64,000 nt of DNA. Source: Rikenellaceae bacterium. GTDB taxonomy: Bacteria > Bacteroidota > Bacteroidia > Bacteroidales > Rikenellaceae. The stretch is taken from assembly GCA_015059685.1 (NCBI GenBank), contig SUZW01000001.1, forward strand, positions 103,603-167,602, written 5' to 3'. The notes beneath the pieces are model-generated. The model saw only the letters and a program-made list of their open reading frames with translations. It was not told where the DNA came from and did not search any database. Shown here piece by piece: positions 29,009-38,741 of this stretch (position 1 is its first letter; every line of letters begins with the position of its first letter). A program made the translations under genes and the position numbers.

Positions 29009-30256
29009 CTACTTCGCCATGGCGAACTCGAAGCCTTGATACCTATCCCACTCGCCTCGTGTAAAGTCGGGTATCTCGACGGGTGCTCCACCCGCCAGTG
29101 CCGACATCTCGGTGAGCTCCACGAGTGATGACCACTCCACAGCGTCGTACACATCCATATCGAGTGGCAATCCGTTGCGCAGGCAGTATATGAGGCGGCT
29201 ATCCATCGTGTAGTCTATCCATCGTGTGCCACACAGCTCCACGCCCTTGGCCTTGTAGGCCTCGACAAATGGGTGGCGATACCTCTCGGCAAGAACCAGA
29301 CACTCCTCGCCTGCAAGTACCTCTCGACTATTTGGTGCAAAGGCGGCGTATGGCACGGGGTACTTCTGTATGTAACCCTTTGTGCCACTCAATAAGAATG
29401 AACGACTGTAGGGGCGTGGCAGGGCGATGCAGTGCTGCAGCATAATGGTGCGCCCCTTCTCGGTTGTTATTACCGAGGTGTTCATCGTGCCACGGAACTC
29501 TTCGGCCTTGCCTACACCGCGCGACGACATCGACACAAGGCTCTTCATCCTATCGCCACGATGCAGCCCGAGAGTGAGTGCCACGGGGCCAAGTCCGTGT
29601 GTGGGGTAGAAGTTGGCGATATGTGTGGCCATATACTCCACCTGCCAATTCTTCCAACGACGATGACCCTGGTCATTCGAGGATATACGCTCCCGTAGGT
29701 CGTGTATGTATGATGCCTCGGCATGAATTATATCTCCCAAAAGCCCCTCTTTGGCCATATTGAACGATGCCAGCTCGAACTCGTCGTAACAGCAGTTCTC
29801 GAGCATTATGCAGTGTCGCTGCTTGCGCTCGGCAGTATCCACCAACCGCCAGCAATCCGCTACCGACATGGCTGCAGGGACCTCCAATGCCACATGTTTG
29901 TCGCACTCCATTGCGTAGATAGCAATCTCGGCGTGGCTCAGCCAGTCGGTGCTGACATAGACCAAATCTACGCTGTCGCTCTCGCACATCGCCCTCCAGC
30001 CCGCTTCACCGAGGTATGTTTTTGGCTTTGCTCCTCCCGCCTTCTCCACAATTGCCACCGAAGCGTCGAGGTTGTCGTCGATAAAGTCACATAGAGCCAC
30101 TACCTCTGCTCCCTCGATATGGGCCATACGGTTTACCGCAAGTTGTCCTCTCGCCCCCACACCTATAAAGCCTATGCGGACACGCTCCATCGGTGCGCAT
30201 CGAAATTTCAACATGCTCTGCCGGTTTGCACTTACGGAAGAAGAGTTCTGTTGCAT
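29009..30256 (-). CDS. Gfo/Idh/MocA-family oxidoreductase
   Basis: VRIGFIGVGARGQLAVNRMAHIEGAEVVALCDFIDDN..CDKHVALEVPAAMSVADCWRLVDTAERK. Confidence 0.88.
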   Translation of the reverse strand: MQQNSSSVSANRQSMLKFRCAPMERVRIGFIGVGARGQLAVNRMAHIEGAEVVALCDFIDDNLDASVAIVEKAGGAKPKTYLGEAGWRAMCESDSVDLVYVSTDWLSHAEIAIYAMECDKHVALEVPAAMSVADCWRLVDTAERKQRHCIMLENCCYDEFELASFNMAKEGLLGDIIHAEASYIHDLRERISSNDQGHRRWKNWQVEYMATHIANFYPTHGLGPVALTLGLHRGDRMKSLVSMSSRGVGKAEEFRGTMNTSVITTEKGRTIMLQHCIALPRPYSRSFLLSGTKGYIQKYPVPYAAFAPNSREVLAGEECLVLAERYRHPFVEAYKAKGVELCGTRWIDYTMDSRLIYCLRNGLPLDMDVYDAVEWSSLVELTEMSALAGGAPVEIPDFTRGEWDRYQGFEFAMAK

Positions 30257-30498
30257 TGTTGTCGCTTTTTTGATGTTACAAATATAGGTATTTTTTGTCT
30301 ATACTCGCTCTTTTTCGACCAAAAAGAGAGTGTTAGCACCGCCTGTGACTACAGAAAAAGGCGAGAGGTGGGATTTGTGTTATCGAAATTCAATAATATT
30401 ATTAAAATATTTTATTTTTATAATATGTTGAAAATCAGTGAAGTGTGGGTTTTGCTAAAATAAAACTAAAAAATAATTAAAAAAATTTAATTAAAAAC

Positions 30499-30529
30499 TT
30501 GCACAATCAAAAAAAAGCCATTACCTTTG
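30499..30529 (+). promoter_or_regulatory. Bacteroidetes-type promoter TTG-N20-TACCTTTG
   Basis: TTG 30499-30501, TACCTTTG 30522-30529. Confidence 0.65.
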
Positions 30530-30536
30530 CACTCGA

Positions 30537-30672
30537 AGTTTTAAGGTTCATTTTTAGGTTAGTAGTTTTAGGTTGGTTGAGGAAATCGGAAGGTTGCGAC
30601 AATGGGTCGCTAAGACTGCGGGAGGTGCTCTCTCGTGAGTCGAATTACCTCCGAAGACCTCATTTTTTGTTT
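30537..30672 (+). ncRNA. Candidate structured non-coding RNA (three-way junction, terminal T-run)
   Basis: Closing stem GAGG/CCTC, TCGG/CCGA, AGGT/ACCT; hairpin GCGAC-AATGG-GTCGC; hairpin GACT.GCGGGAG-GTGCT-CTCTCGT.AGTC; followed by cattttttgttt; promoter upstream; no plausible ORF. Confidence 0.6.
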
Positions 30673-30794
30673 AAGACCAATTAAAAGGGTAATTTCTGCG
30701 TTACACTCGAGCGAAAAATGCTCACATACACAAAGTATGCTCCGCTTTTTCGTTATTCGTAGGCCTTGAAATTCCTCCTTTTAATTGGTCTTAA
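30671..30794. repeat. Dispersed palindromic intergenic repeat, copy B
   Basis: ttaagaccaattaaaagg...gctcacatacacaaagtatgctccgc...ccttttaattggtcttaa. Confidence 0.75.
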
Positions 30795-30847
30795 ACTGTT
30801 TAATAGCCCCTTCTATGTCGCATTTGATTTAGCGGCCCCTATTGTGG

Positions 30848-31609
30848 TTACTCCACAACGCTGATATCATCGAGGGCGAAGTATGCCGGATGCGGGAACT
30901 CACCATTGCCGTTCCACTGCACATCGAACTTCACCTTGCTGACCTTGCCCAAGCCCATGAGGTTCCACTTCTGCCACCCATCAAAGGTGCTCTTGCCTCC
31001 CCTATAGAGGTAGAAATCGAGCGAAGCGCCCTCAATCTCGTTGCTGTCGCCATCGAGTGTATAGCCTGTGGCACGCACCCATACATCTTCGGTTGTCAGT
31101 GCCGGAATAGGGTAGGTGCCGGTAAGTCCATCTTTGGCCATGGCATACGAGTAGGCGGTGTGGGCCACCCAGGCACTCTCAATTTGGCGTGGCCCATTTT
31201 TGAAGAATATCTGTGATCGACAGTCGCCATAGGCGTTGTAGCCGTGGCATACCACGCAGTTTTTGCCCGAGTGCGCCCCTTCGGTAAATACGGTAAGTTG
31301 CGACGAGGCGGTATTTGCCGTGGTGTGGTCGGTGGTGTAGTACGATGATACAGCTACGCCTCCGCCCCAAAACATATTGTCACCATAGGTGTTGGTGAGT
31401 TCGCTGCCGAGGTCTGTTGCCTCGTCATACCAGCTGTATCCATTGCCACTATAGAGCAGCTCACCCATATATTGAGGGCTATCGACCAACGCATCCCAAT
31501 AGCTCCCCTCAAAGTCGAGCGTTACACACTTTGTATCATTGCCATTATTACCGTCGGTGCAGGCAAGCAGTGTAGCTCCGAACAACAATATCAAAACAAT
31601 CTTTTTCAC
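30848..31609 (-). CDS. DUF4465-like lipoprotein
   Basis: Lipobox FGATLLAC; FEGSYWDALVDSPQYMGELLYSGNGYSWYDEATDL..WGGGVAVSSYYTTDH. Confidence 0.85.
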   Translation of the reverse strand: MKKIVLILLFGATLLACTDGNNGNDTKCVTLDFEGSYWDALVDSPQYMGELLYSGNGYSWYDEATDLGSELTNTYGDNMFWGGGVAVSSYYTTDHTTANTASSQLTVFTEGAHSGKNCVVCHGYNAYGDCRSQIFFKNGPRQIESAWVAHTAYSYAMAKDGLTGTYPIPALTTEDVWVRATGYTLDGDSNEIEGASLDFYLYRGGKSTFDGWQKWNLMGLGKVSKVKFDVQWNGNGEFPHPAYFALDDISVVE

Positions 31610-31662
31610 GATATACTATATATTATATATTATTGCTTCAGCCTTAATTGTCAATTGTCAAT

Positions 31663-33207
31663 TTATTTGTGTTGTCCCCAACCTTCACGGTCGAGGGTGC
31701 GGTAGTTTATCGCCTCGGCAATATGAGCTGCGGAGATATGCTCCTCGCCTGCGAGGTCGGCTATGGTGCGGGCAACCTTGATTATGCGGTCATAGGCTCG
31801 AGCCGAGAGGTTTAGTCGCTCCATAGCTCGCTCCAACAGGGCTCTCACATCGGCCTGCAGAGGGCAGAATTTGCGTAACATAGCCGAGTTCATCATGGCG
31901 TTGGCGTGTATCGAGGTGCCGTTGAAGCGTTGCAGTTGCACCTTGCGTGCCGCCACAACACGCTCTCGTATCGTGGCACTCGACTCCTCCTGTCGCTCGG
32001 CATTTATGTCGGCTATAGGTACGGGTGTAACCTCGATGTGCATATCTATACGGTCGAGCAGAGGTCCCGAGATACGGGAGAAGTAGCGGTGTATGGCAAA
32101 TGGCTGACACGAACACTCCTTGGTCGGGTGGTTGTAGTAACCGCACGGGCATGGGTTCATAGCCGCTATAAGGGTAAAGTTTGACGGATACTCCACGCTA
32201 TATTTTGCTCGAGATATCGTGATGCTTCTATCCTCCAAAGGTTGTCGCAACACCTCCAAGACATTGCGGCCAAACTCGGGCAGCTCATCGAGGAAGAGTA
32301 TGCCGTTGTGGGCAAGACTCACCTCTCCGGGTTGGGGCGACTGACCACCGCCAATGAGTGCAACTTGTGAGGTGAGGTGGTGTGGAGCCCGAAAGGGGCG
32401 TGTGGTGAGTAGTCCCACCGTGTCGCTCAACTTTCCGGCTACGGAGTGTATCTTTGTCGCCTCGACAGCCTCCTCCAAGGTCATCGGTGGCATAATCGTA
32501 GGCATACGGCGTGCCAACATCGTCTTACCCGAGCCGGGTGCGCCTATCATCAGCACATTGTGCCCTCCTGCAGCGGCAATCTCGAGGGCGCGTTTCACAT
32601 AGCCCTGACCCTTGACATCGGCAAAATCTTCGGCAAAGGGAGCTGCAACAGCCTCCTGCTCGGCAAAGGTTGTGCTGTGCGTAGGGGCTATATCTATATC
32701 GCCATTGAGGTACTCCACGACCTCTCGAAGTGTCGCAACGGGGATAACCTCGACCCCCTCTACGATAGCGGCCTCGTGTGCGCTCTCGGCAGCTACGACG
32801 ATACGGTTTATGCCCGCCTCCTTGGCCATAACGGCAATGGGGAGGATGCCTCGCACCGACTTCACGCCACCATCGAGCGAGAGCTCTCCTACGAACATCG
32901 TGTCGGCAAGGCGTGTGTCCAAGACTTGAGATGTTGCTGCGAGGATACCCACCGCAATGGGGAGGTCGAAGCCCGAGCCCTCTTTGCGTAGGTCGGCAGG
33001 GGCAAGATTTACCACAACCTTGCGGGCTGTCATTCTACACTGCGAGTTCTCGAAGGCGGAGCGAATACGCTGCTCACTCTCCTTCACGGCATTGTCGGGG
33101 AGTCCGACGAGGAATAGACCTATGCCACCCCCTGCGACATTAACCTCGACATCGACTTTCACCGCCTTGATGCCTACGATGGCACCTGCAAAACACCTTA
33201 CAAACAT
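31663..33207 (-). CDS. YifB-family Mg-chelatase-like AAA ATPase (ComM-like)
   Basis: VEVNVAGGGIGLFLVGLPDNAVKESEQRIRSAFENSQ..GGHNVLMIGAPGSGKTMLARRMPTIMPPM..FRAPHHLTS. Confidence 0.95.
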   Translation of the reverse strand: MFVRCFAGAIVGIKAVKVDVEVNVAGGGIGLFLVGLPDNAVKESEQRIRSAFENSQCRMTARKVVVNLAPADLRKEGSGFDLPIAVGILAATSQVLDTRLADTMFVGELSLDGGVKSVRGILPIAVMAKEAGINRIVVAAESAHEAAIVEGVEVIPVATLREVVEYLNGDIDIAPTHSTTFAEQEAVAAPFAEDFADVKGQGYVKRALEIAAAGGHNVLMIGAPGSGKTMLARRMPTIMPPMTLEEAVEATKIHSVAGKLSDTVGLLTTRPFRAPHHLTSQVALIGGGQSPQPGEVSLAHNGILFLDELPEFGRNVLEVLRQPLEDRSITISRAKYSVEYPSNFTLIAAMNPCPCGYYNHPTKECSCQPFAIHRYFSRISGPLLDRIDMHIEVTPVPIADINAERQEESSATIRERVVAARKVQLQRFNGTSIHANAMMNSAMLRKFCPLQADVRALLERAMERLNLSARAYDRIIKVARTIADLAGEEHISAAHIAEAINYRTLDREGWGQHK

Positions 33208-33219
33208 CCTTGAAATCTG

Positions 33220-34743
33220 TTAGAATGGGGCAAACTCGTCGTTCGTGGCACTCTGCAACGCAGATGGTGCGGCACCGAAGTCACCGCTTGCAATCTCCTC
33301 GTACTGTACGCCTCCACCCGTAGTGGCGATGTTGTCCCAGTTGGTAAACTTCGCCTGGTCCTTGAGGAAGCGGAGCTTCACATCGGTAACGGCACCGTTA
33401 CGGTGCTTGGCGATGATAATCTCGGCAAGACCCTCCACAGGCTCCTCACCCGGGGCTGCCGTGAAGCCGTAGTACTCGGGGCGGTGGATAAATGCCACGA
33501 TATCGGCATCCTGCTCGATGGCTCCCGACTCACGAAGGTCGCTGAGTTGTGGTCGCTTCGAGCCACCACGCGACTCGGTAGCACGGTTCAACTGCGAGAG
33601 GGCGATAATCGGAACATCCAACTCCTTGGCGATACCCTTCAGGGTACGAGATATGAAGGCCACCTCCTGCTCGCGGTTACCCTTGTCGCCCTGTCCCGAG
33701 GCGGTCATCAGCTGTAGGTAGTCGATGATGATAATTTTGATGCCGTTGTTGGTGTGCAGACGACGCACCTTCGAGCGGAACTCGAAGATTGAGAGTGCCG
33801 GAGTATCGTCGATATAGAGTGGAGCCATACCGAGTGGCTTGGTGTTTGTCTCGAGGGTCTTCCACTCCGAAGGCGAGAGCTTACCGCTACGGATAAGGTT
33901 GCCCGACAGACCTGTCTCACCGACGATAAGTCGAGTCATCAGCTGTGTCGAGGACATCTCGAGCGAGAAGAACGCCACGGGTGCCTCGTAGTCGATAGCC
34001 ATATTTCTTGCCATCGTAAGCACAAAGGCTGTCTTACCCATCGAAGGGCGGGCTGCCACGATAATAAGGTCGGAGGGTTGCCAACCGAGGGTGATATTGT
34101 CCAACTCGGTGAAACCCGTGCATACACCGCTATAGCGAGAGTCGTTCTTCGAGGCCTTCTCAATCTGCAAGATTGTGCGACGCAGGATGTCGCTTGCATT
34201 CTGCACCGAGCGTTTTACATAACCCTCGGTAATCTTCAACACCTCGCTCTCGGCATAACCGATAAGCTCGTTCACATCTATGGCACTGTCGTAGGAGCGT
34301 CGTTGTATCTCGGTTGAGGCCCGTATCAACTCACGCTGAATATGCTTCTGGGTGATGATGCGGGAGTGGAACTCGATGTTGGCTGCGGTACCGACCTGTT
34401 GTGTAAGTTGTGCGAGGTAGGTAGGACCACCCACCTTCGTAAGCTCTCGCTTCGACTTGAGCTGGTTTGTTACGGTATAGAGGTCGATAGGCTGCTGTGC
34501 TGCCGACAACTCGTTTATGACACGATAGATAAGACGATGTTCCTCTCTGTAGAACGAAGCCTCGGTGAGGTACTCCTGCACCTCGGTAATCTTATCTGCT
34601 TCGAGCATTAAGGCTCCGAGGACCGCCTCCTCAAGCTCCACGGCTTGTGGCGGTGTCGTTCCTGCCAACTCCGGTACCAGCGCCTCGATGGCGGCACTAT
34701 TTCGTGACTGCTTATTGTATTCTTTTGCCATAGTGTTGAACAT
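33220..34743 (-). CDS. dnaB: Replicative DNA helicase DnaB
   Basis: PPQAVELEEAVLGALMLEADKI..GWQPSDLIIVAARPSMGKTAFVLTMARNMA..ALSQLNRATESRGGSKRPQLSDLRESGAIEQDADIVAFIHRPEYY. Confidence 0.97.
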   Translation of the reverse strand: MFNTMAKEYNKQSRNSAAIEALVPELAGTTPPQAVELEEAVLGALMLEADKITEVQEYLTEASFYREEHRLIYRVINELSAAQQPIDLYTVTNQLKSKRELTKVGGPTYLAQLTQQVGTAANIEFHSRIITQKHIQRELIRASTEIQRRSYDSAIDVNELIGYAESEVLKITEGYVKRSVQNASDILRRTILQIEKASKNDSRYSGVCTGFTELDNITLGWQPSDLIIVAARPSMGKTAFVLTMARNMAIDYEAPVAFFSLEMSSTQLMTRLIVGETGLSGNLIRSGKLSPSEWKTLETNTKPLGMAPLYIDDTPALSIFEFRSKVRRLHTNNGIKIIIIDYLQLMTASGQGDKGNREQEVAFISRTLKGIAKELDVPIIALSQLNRATESRGGSKRPQLSDLRESGAIEQDADIVAFIHRPEYYGFTAAPGEEPVEGLAEIIIAKHRNGAVTDVKLRFLKDQAKFTNWDNIATTGGGVQYEEIASGDFGAAPSALQSATNDEFAPF

Positions 34744-34816
34744 TTATCCAACAAAAGTAATCTTTTTTCTGGCGTTGTGCAACCTCTTTGGTGCGAGGTA
34801 GTGTTAAAAACTATGT

Positions 34817-34836
34817 TTATAACATAGATGTTATAA
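34817..34836. promoter_or_regulatory. Perfect 9-bp inverted repeat TTATAACAT-AG-ATGTTATAA
   Basis: Read directly; between comF stop and dnaB start. Confidence 0.3.
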
Positions 34837-34899
34837 CAGAAAAAGCCCTCTCGTATATCTCTGGGCTGTTTATATCTTTTGAAAAACTTGCCTCTCGAC

Positions 34900-35628
34900 C
34901 TATCTCTTAAATGAGTGTTGCGATACTGCGAGTGTCGCTATACTGATGCGTACATCTCCCTCGCAGGCTGCGATGATAGACTTGGCACACGAGAGTATCG
35001 TAGCTCCCGTTGTTAGCACATCATCGACCAAGAGTATATGCCGTCCTCGCAACCTCTCGGGGTGCAATACGGTGAATATATCTTCGACATTCTTCCACCT
35101 ATCACCCCTGCGCTTGCGGGTTTGACTCTCGTTGTAGCGAGAGCGACGCACCGAGCGTGAGTCACACTCGATATTCATCGCACGAGCCACACCGAGTGCC
35201 AACATCTCCGATTGGTTGTAGCTGCGCCACATACGCCTCAGAGGGTGCAGGGGTATGGGTACAACAATATCTATTTCGTTGAAGTTGGGGCTGTAGAGGA
35301 GATTTTTGCCGAGCCAACCACCCATCTTCTTCGCCAAGAGCCACTGCCCCGAGTACTTGAAGCGATGCACCACACCTCGCCAATCACTATTTTCGATAAA
35401 CCAGTAGAGCGAGGCTGCATCTTCGATGGGGATATATCCGCTGAAGAGCTGCCACACAATATTCTCCTTCTCGTTGGCGAAATTTGTTGTCGGAATACGC
35501 TGTAGGCAGACAAAGCAGATATCCTGCTCTTCATGCCCGAGCGTTCCACCGCAAATTATGCATCGCGGAGGAAATACCAACGATAAGATATCGTCGCAAA
35601 CACTCCAAATATCGCTAAATATCGACAT
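34900..35628 (-). CDS. comF: ComF-family phosphoribosyltransferase
   Basis: PPRCIICGGTLGHEEQDICFVC..VVPIPLHPLRRMWRSYNQSEMLALGVARAMNI..RHILLVDDVLTTGATI. Confidence 0.93.
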   Translation of the reverse strand: MSIFSDIWSVCDDILSLVFPPRCIICGGTLGHEEQDICFVCLQRIPTTNFANEKENIVWQLFSGYIPIEDAASLYWFIENSDWRGVVHRFKYSGQWLLAKKMGGWLGKNLLYSPNFNEIDIVVPIPLHPLRRMWRSYNQSEMLALGVARAMNIECDSRSVRRSRYNESQTRKRRGDRWKNVEDIFTVLHPERLRGRHILLVDDVLTTGATILSCAKSIIAACEGDVRISIATLAVSQHSFKR

Positions 35629-37819
35629 CGCAGATTATGGTTACACCCTTGGCCTTGCCATCCGTGCGCAGCTTGGCAATCTCCTCACGAAGTATAGCCT
35701 TGGCTCGGGCATAGGATGCCTCGGTCTCTATTTTGAGTAGTAGCTCCACACGATGCTCACCTCGTACACGGTCGATAAGAGGTGTCACAGGGCCGAGCAC
35801 TCGTCGTGCAAAGCGGTTTCGCAGTCGCTCTCCGAGGGATATCGAGGCCTCGACCAACACTCCGCTGTTGTGGCTACGCATCATGATACGCACTATGCGT
35901 GTGTATGGCGGGTAGCCGTAGCGTTTGCGCTCGTTGAGGAGGCGTGTCGCCACCTGCTCGTAGTCACCGATAGAGGAGTATATATGGTGCTCCGGTTCGG
36001 AGGTTTGGATAATCACTTCACCTCGCTTATCACGCCTGCCGGCACGCCCTGCAACCTGCATCAGAAGTTGCCAAGCTCGCTCCTCGGCACGGAAACTCGA
36101 TGCCGTGAGCAGGTTGTCGCCATTGAGAATGCCGATGAGTGTGACATCGGCAAAGTCGAGCCCCTTCGATACTATTTGTGTGCCGACCAAGATATCCGCT
36201 TCGTGGCGGGCAAAGGCTCCGATAATGCGGTTGTAGGCCGTAGATGATGTTGCCGTGTCGCCATCAAGACGCAGCACCCGAGCCTGCGGAAACAGCTCTG
36301 CCACAGCCTCTTCGACACGCTCCGTGCCAAAGCCCATAGGGCGCATCTCGCTCTTGCAGTTTGGACACAGCGTAACCTTCTCCTCCGAGTACCCACAGTA
36401 GTGGCACACGAGACGACCCTGGTGTTGGTGTGCTGCGAGGGCGACATTACAACGAGGACAGCGTGCCGAGAAACCGCACTCGGGACACTCCATATAGGGT
36501 GAGTAGCCTCGTCTGTTTTGGAATAAAATGACCTGTTCACCTCGCTCCAACCGCTCGTTTATGGCATCTACGAGCACCTTGTTGAAGTGGCGTTTGCGCT
36601 CGTTACGCTTTACATTGCGCACCGTGTCGGATACGATAATTTCGGGCATCTCGACACCACCAAATCGCTCCGAAAGATGTGTGTAGGCATACTTCCCGGA
36701 GAGGTGGTTGGCGAAGCTCTCGAGCGAAGGCGTAGCACTTCCCAACACACTCTTTGCCTTATACATCGTGGCCAGCATAATAGCCGTATCACGGCCATTG
36801 TAGCGAGGATTTGGCTCGGTCTGCTTGTAGCTCGAGTCGTGCTCCTCATCTACGATGACAAGACCAAGTCGGTCGAGTGGCAGAAAGAGTGCCGAGCGTG
36901 CGCCAACAATAAGGTTGCCCCCGTTCGATGAGATGAGGTCGGTGTATATCTTGGTGCGTTGCACAGGTGTAAGCTTCGAGTGGTAGGGTGTCACGCCCTC
37001 ACCAAAGAGTCTGCGCAGACGCTCCACAAGTTGTGTCGTGAGCGATATCTCGGGAACAAGGAACAATACATCGTTTCCCTTGGCGAGCTGCTCCTCGATA
37101 AGGTGGGTGTATATCTCGGTTTTTCCCGAACTCGTAACACCGTGAAGTAGTGCCACGCTCTTTGTCGAAAGCCCCTTGCGCAGCTCCTCCAAGGCTCGTT
37201 GTTGCGCCTCCGAAAGGGTAGGAAGAAGAGTCTTTGTGCGGGCTATATCCCTCACAAAATCACGCTCTCCCCACTCCGTGAAGCCCGCTTTGCAGAGGGC
37301 ATTGAGGGTTGTGGCATCGACATCGAGTGCCGAACGGGCAATCTCCCCGCCTGCGGCTACGAGAGCCTCGACTACGCTGTAACGCTTTGGCGCACGGCGT
37401 TGCAACTTTGCCATCGCTTCGTCGTTGCAGGCCTCCTTTACGAGGCGTAGCGTACGCTCTCGCTTGGGAATATATGGTGTAAACTCCTCCTCACACCGAG
37501 CCTTTGCCTTGATGGTCGAGGGTAGTGCCACACGCATAACCTCACCGACATAGCACATATAGTAGTCGGCCACCCACTCCCAAAATCGCATCTGCAACTC
37601 CGTGAGCAGGGGTTTATCATACACGACAGCCAATATGGGCTTTGCCGTTCCGCTTCGTGGTGGGATGTCGTGGAGTCGCCATACAATGCCTGTATAGACG
37701 CTCTTTTTGCCGAATTGTACCGCCACAGCATCCCCTACACGAACCTCCATTGCCTCGCCTACGGCAAAGGTATAGGCAGGTTGTGCCAACGGTAGAACTA
37801 TGTCGGCATAACGGCTCAT
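35615..37819 (-). CDS. priA: Primosomal protein N' (PriA helicase)
   Basis: VALLHGVTSSGKTEIYTHLIEEQLAKGNDVLFLVPEISLTTQL..CPECGFSARCPRCNVALAAHQHQGRLVCHYCGY. Confidence 0.97.
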   Translation of the reverse strand: MSRYADIVLPLAQPAYTFAVGEAMEVRVGDAVAVQFGKKSVYTGIVWRLHDIPPRSGTAKPILAVVYDKPLLTELQMRFWEWVADYYMCYVGEVMRVALPSTIKAKARCEEEFTPYIPKRERTLRLVKEACNDEAMAKLQRRAPKRYSVVEALVAAGGEIARSALDVDATTLNALCKAGFTEWGERDFVRDIARTKTLLPTLSEAQQRALEELRKGLSTKSVALLHGVTSSGKTEIYTHLIEEQLAKGNDVLFLVPEISLTTQLVERLRRLFGEGVTPYHSKLTPVQRTKIYTDLISSNGGNLIVGARSALFLPLDRLGLVIVDEEHDSSYKQTEPNPRYNGRDTAIMLATMYKAKSVLGSATPSLESFANHLSGKYAYTHLSERFGGVEMPEIIVSDTVRNVKRNERKRHFNKVLVDAINERLERGEQVILFQNRRGYSPYMECPECGFSARCPRCNVALAAHQHQGRLVCHYCGYSEEKVTLCPNCKSEMRPMGFGTERVEEAVAELFPQARVLRLDGDTATSSTAYNRIIGAFARHEADILVGTQIVSKGLDFADVTLIGILNGDNLLTASSFRAEERAWQLLMQVAGRAGRRDKRGEVIIQTSEPEHHIYSSIGDYEQVATRLLNERKRYGYPPYTRIVRIMMRSHNSGVLVEASISLGERLRNRFARRVLGPVTPLIDRVRGEHRVELLLKIETEASYARAKAILREEIAKLRTDGKAKGVTIICDVDI

Positions 37820-37838
37820 CGTGTGGGTGTGGAGAGGC

Positions 37839-38612
37839 CTATGCGATAATCAACTCGATACCCATCGACTCAACCATCTCGCGCATCTCCTTCGAGATAC
37901 CATCGTCGGTGACGATTATATCGACCTCCTCGAGTGGAGCGATATGGCCAAAGCCACGACGACCAAACTTTGAAGAGTCGGCCAGCACGACAGTCTTTGA
38001 TGAAGCGTCAATCATCTTGCGTGAGAGTTGCGCCTCCTCGATAGTCGATGTGGTGATACCGAACTCGGGGTCTATGCCATCTACTCCTACAAAGAACTTC
38101 GAGCAGACCATATACTTCAGTGCGAGGCTGGCATTTTCGCCCAAAGTCGAGAACGACTTTTTATAGACACGGCCTCCGAGCTGCTCGACACTGACATTCT
38201 CCATCTCGTTGAGCAGGGCCGAAACCTTCAAAAATGGTGTCACCACATTTATCGCCTGCTCGGTCTTCGAGTTGCGTATAACCTCGGCAAGAGCATAAGT
38301 TGTCGAGCCTGCCGATATCATTATCGAGTCGTTGTCGCACAACAACTCCGCAGCTCGTGCAGCGATACGCTCCTTCGCCTCACGGTTGAGTAGGCTCTTG
38401 GTCATAAGGTCACGATCTGCGATGTGCGGATTGGCCAATCGTGCGCTACCATGAACCTTGTAGAGCAGACCTTTGCTCTCTAAAATCTTAACATCGTTAC
38501 GAATTGTAACCTTCGTAACGCCCAGCTCCTCGGCTACATCGGTGATACGGATAAATCCATACTCGTTCAACTTGTCGAGAATGTACTTGTGTCTTTCAGC
38601 AATACTTAACAT
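37839..38612 (-). CDS. DeoR-family transcriptional regulator
   Basis: MLSIAERHKYILDKLNEYGFIRITDVAEELGVTKVTIRNDVKILESKGLLYKVHGSA. Confidence 0.93.
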   Translation of the reverse strand: MLSIAERHKYILDKLNEYGFIRITDVAEELGVTKVTIRNDVKILESKGLLYKVHGSARLANPHIADRDLMTKSLLNREAKERIAARAAELLCDNDSIMISAGSTTYALAEVIRNSKTEQAINVVTPFLKVSALLNEMENVSVEQLGGRVYKKSFSTLGENASLALKYMVCSKFFVGVDGIDPEFGITTSTIEEAQLSRKMIDASSKTVVLADSSKFGRRGFGHIAPLEEVDIIVTDDGISKEMREMVESMGIELIIA

Positions 38613-38741
38613 AACTCTTTTTGCTTTTAGCTATTGACCTTTGGTCTTCACCGCTGCGCTTCGGCATAGTCTGCAAGCAGCCTCTGCTCTCAGCTTAATC
38701 GCGGCGGTGGCCATTAGCCATTAGCTTTTTTATTTTGTTTT

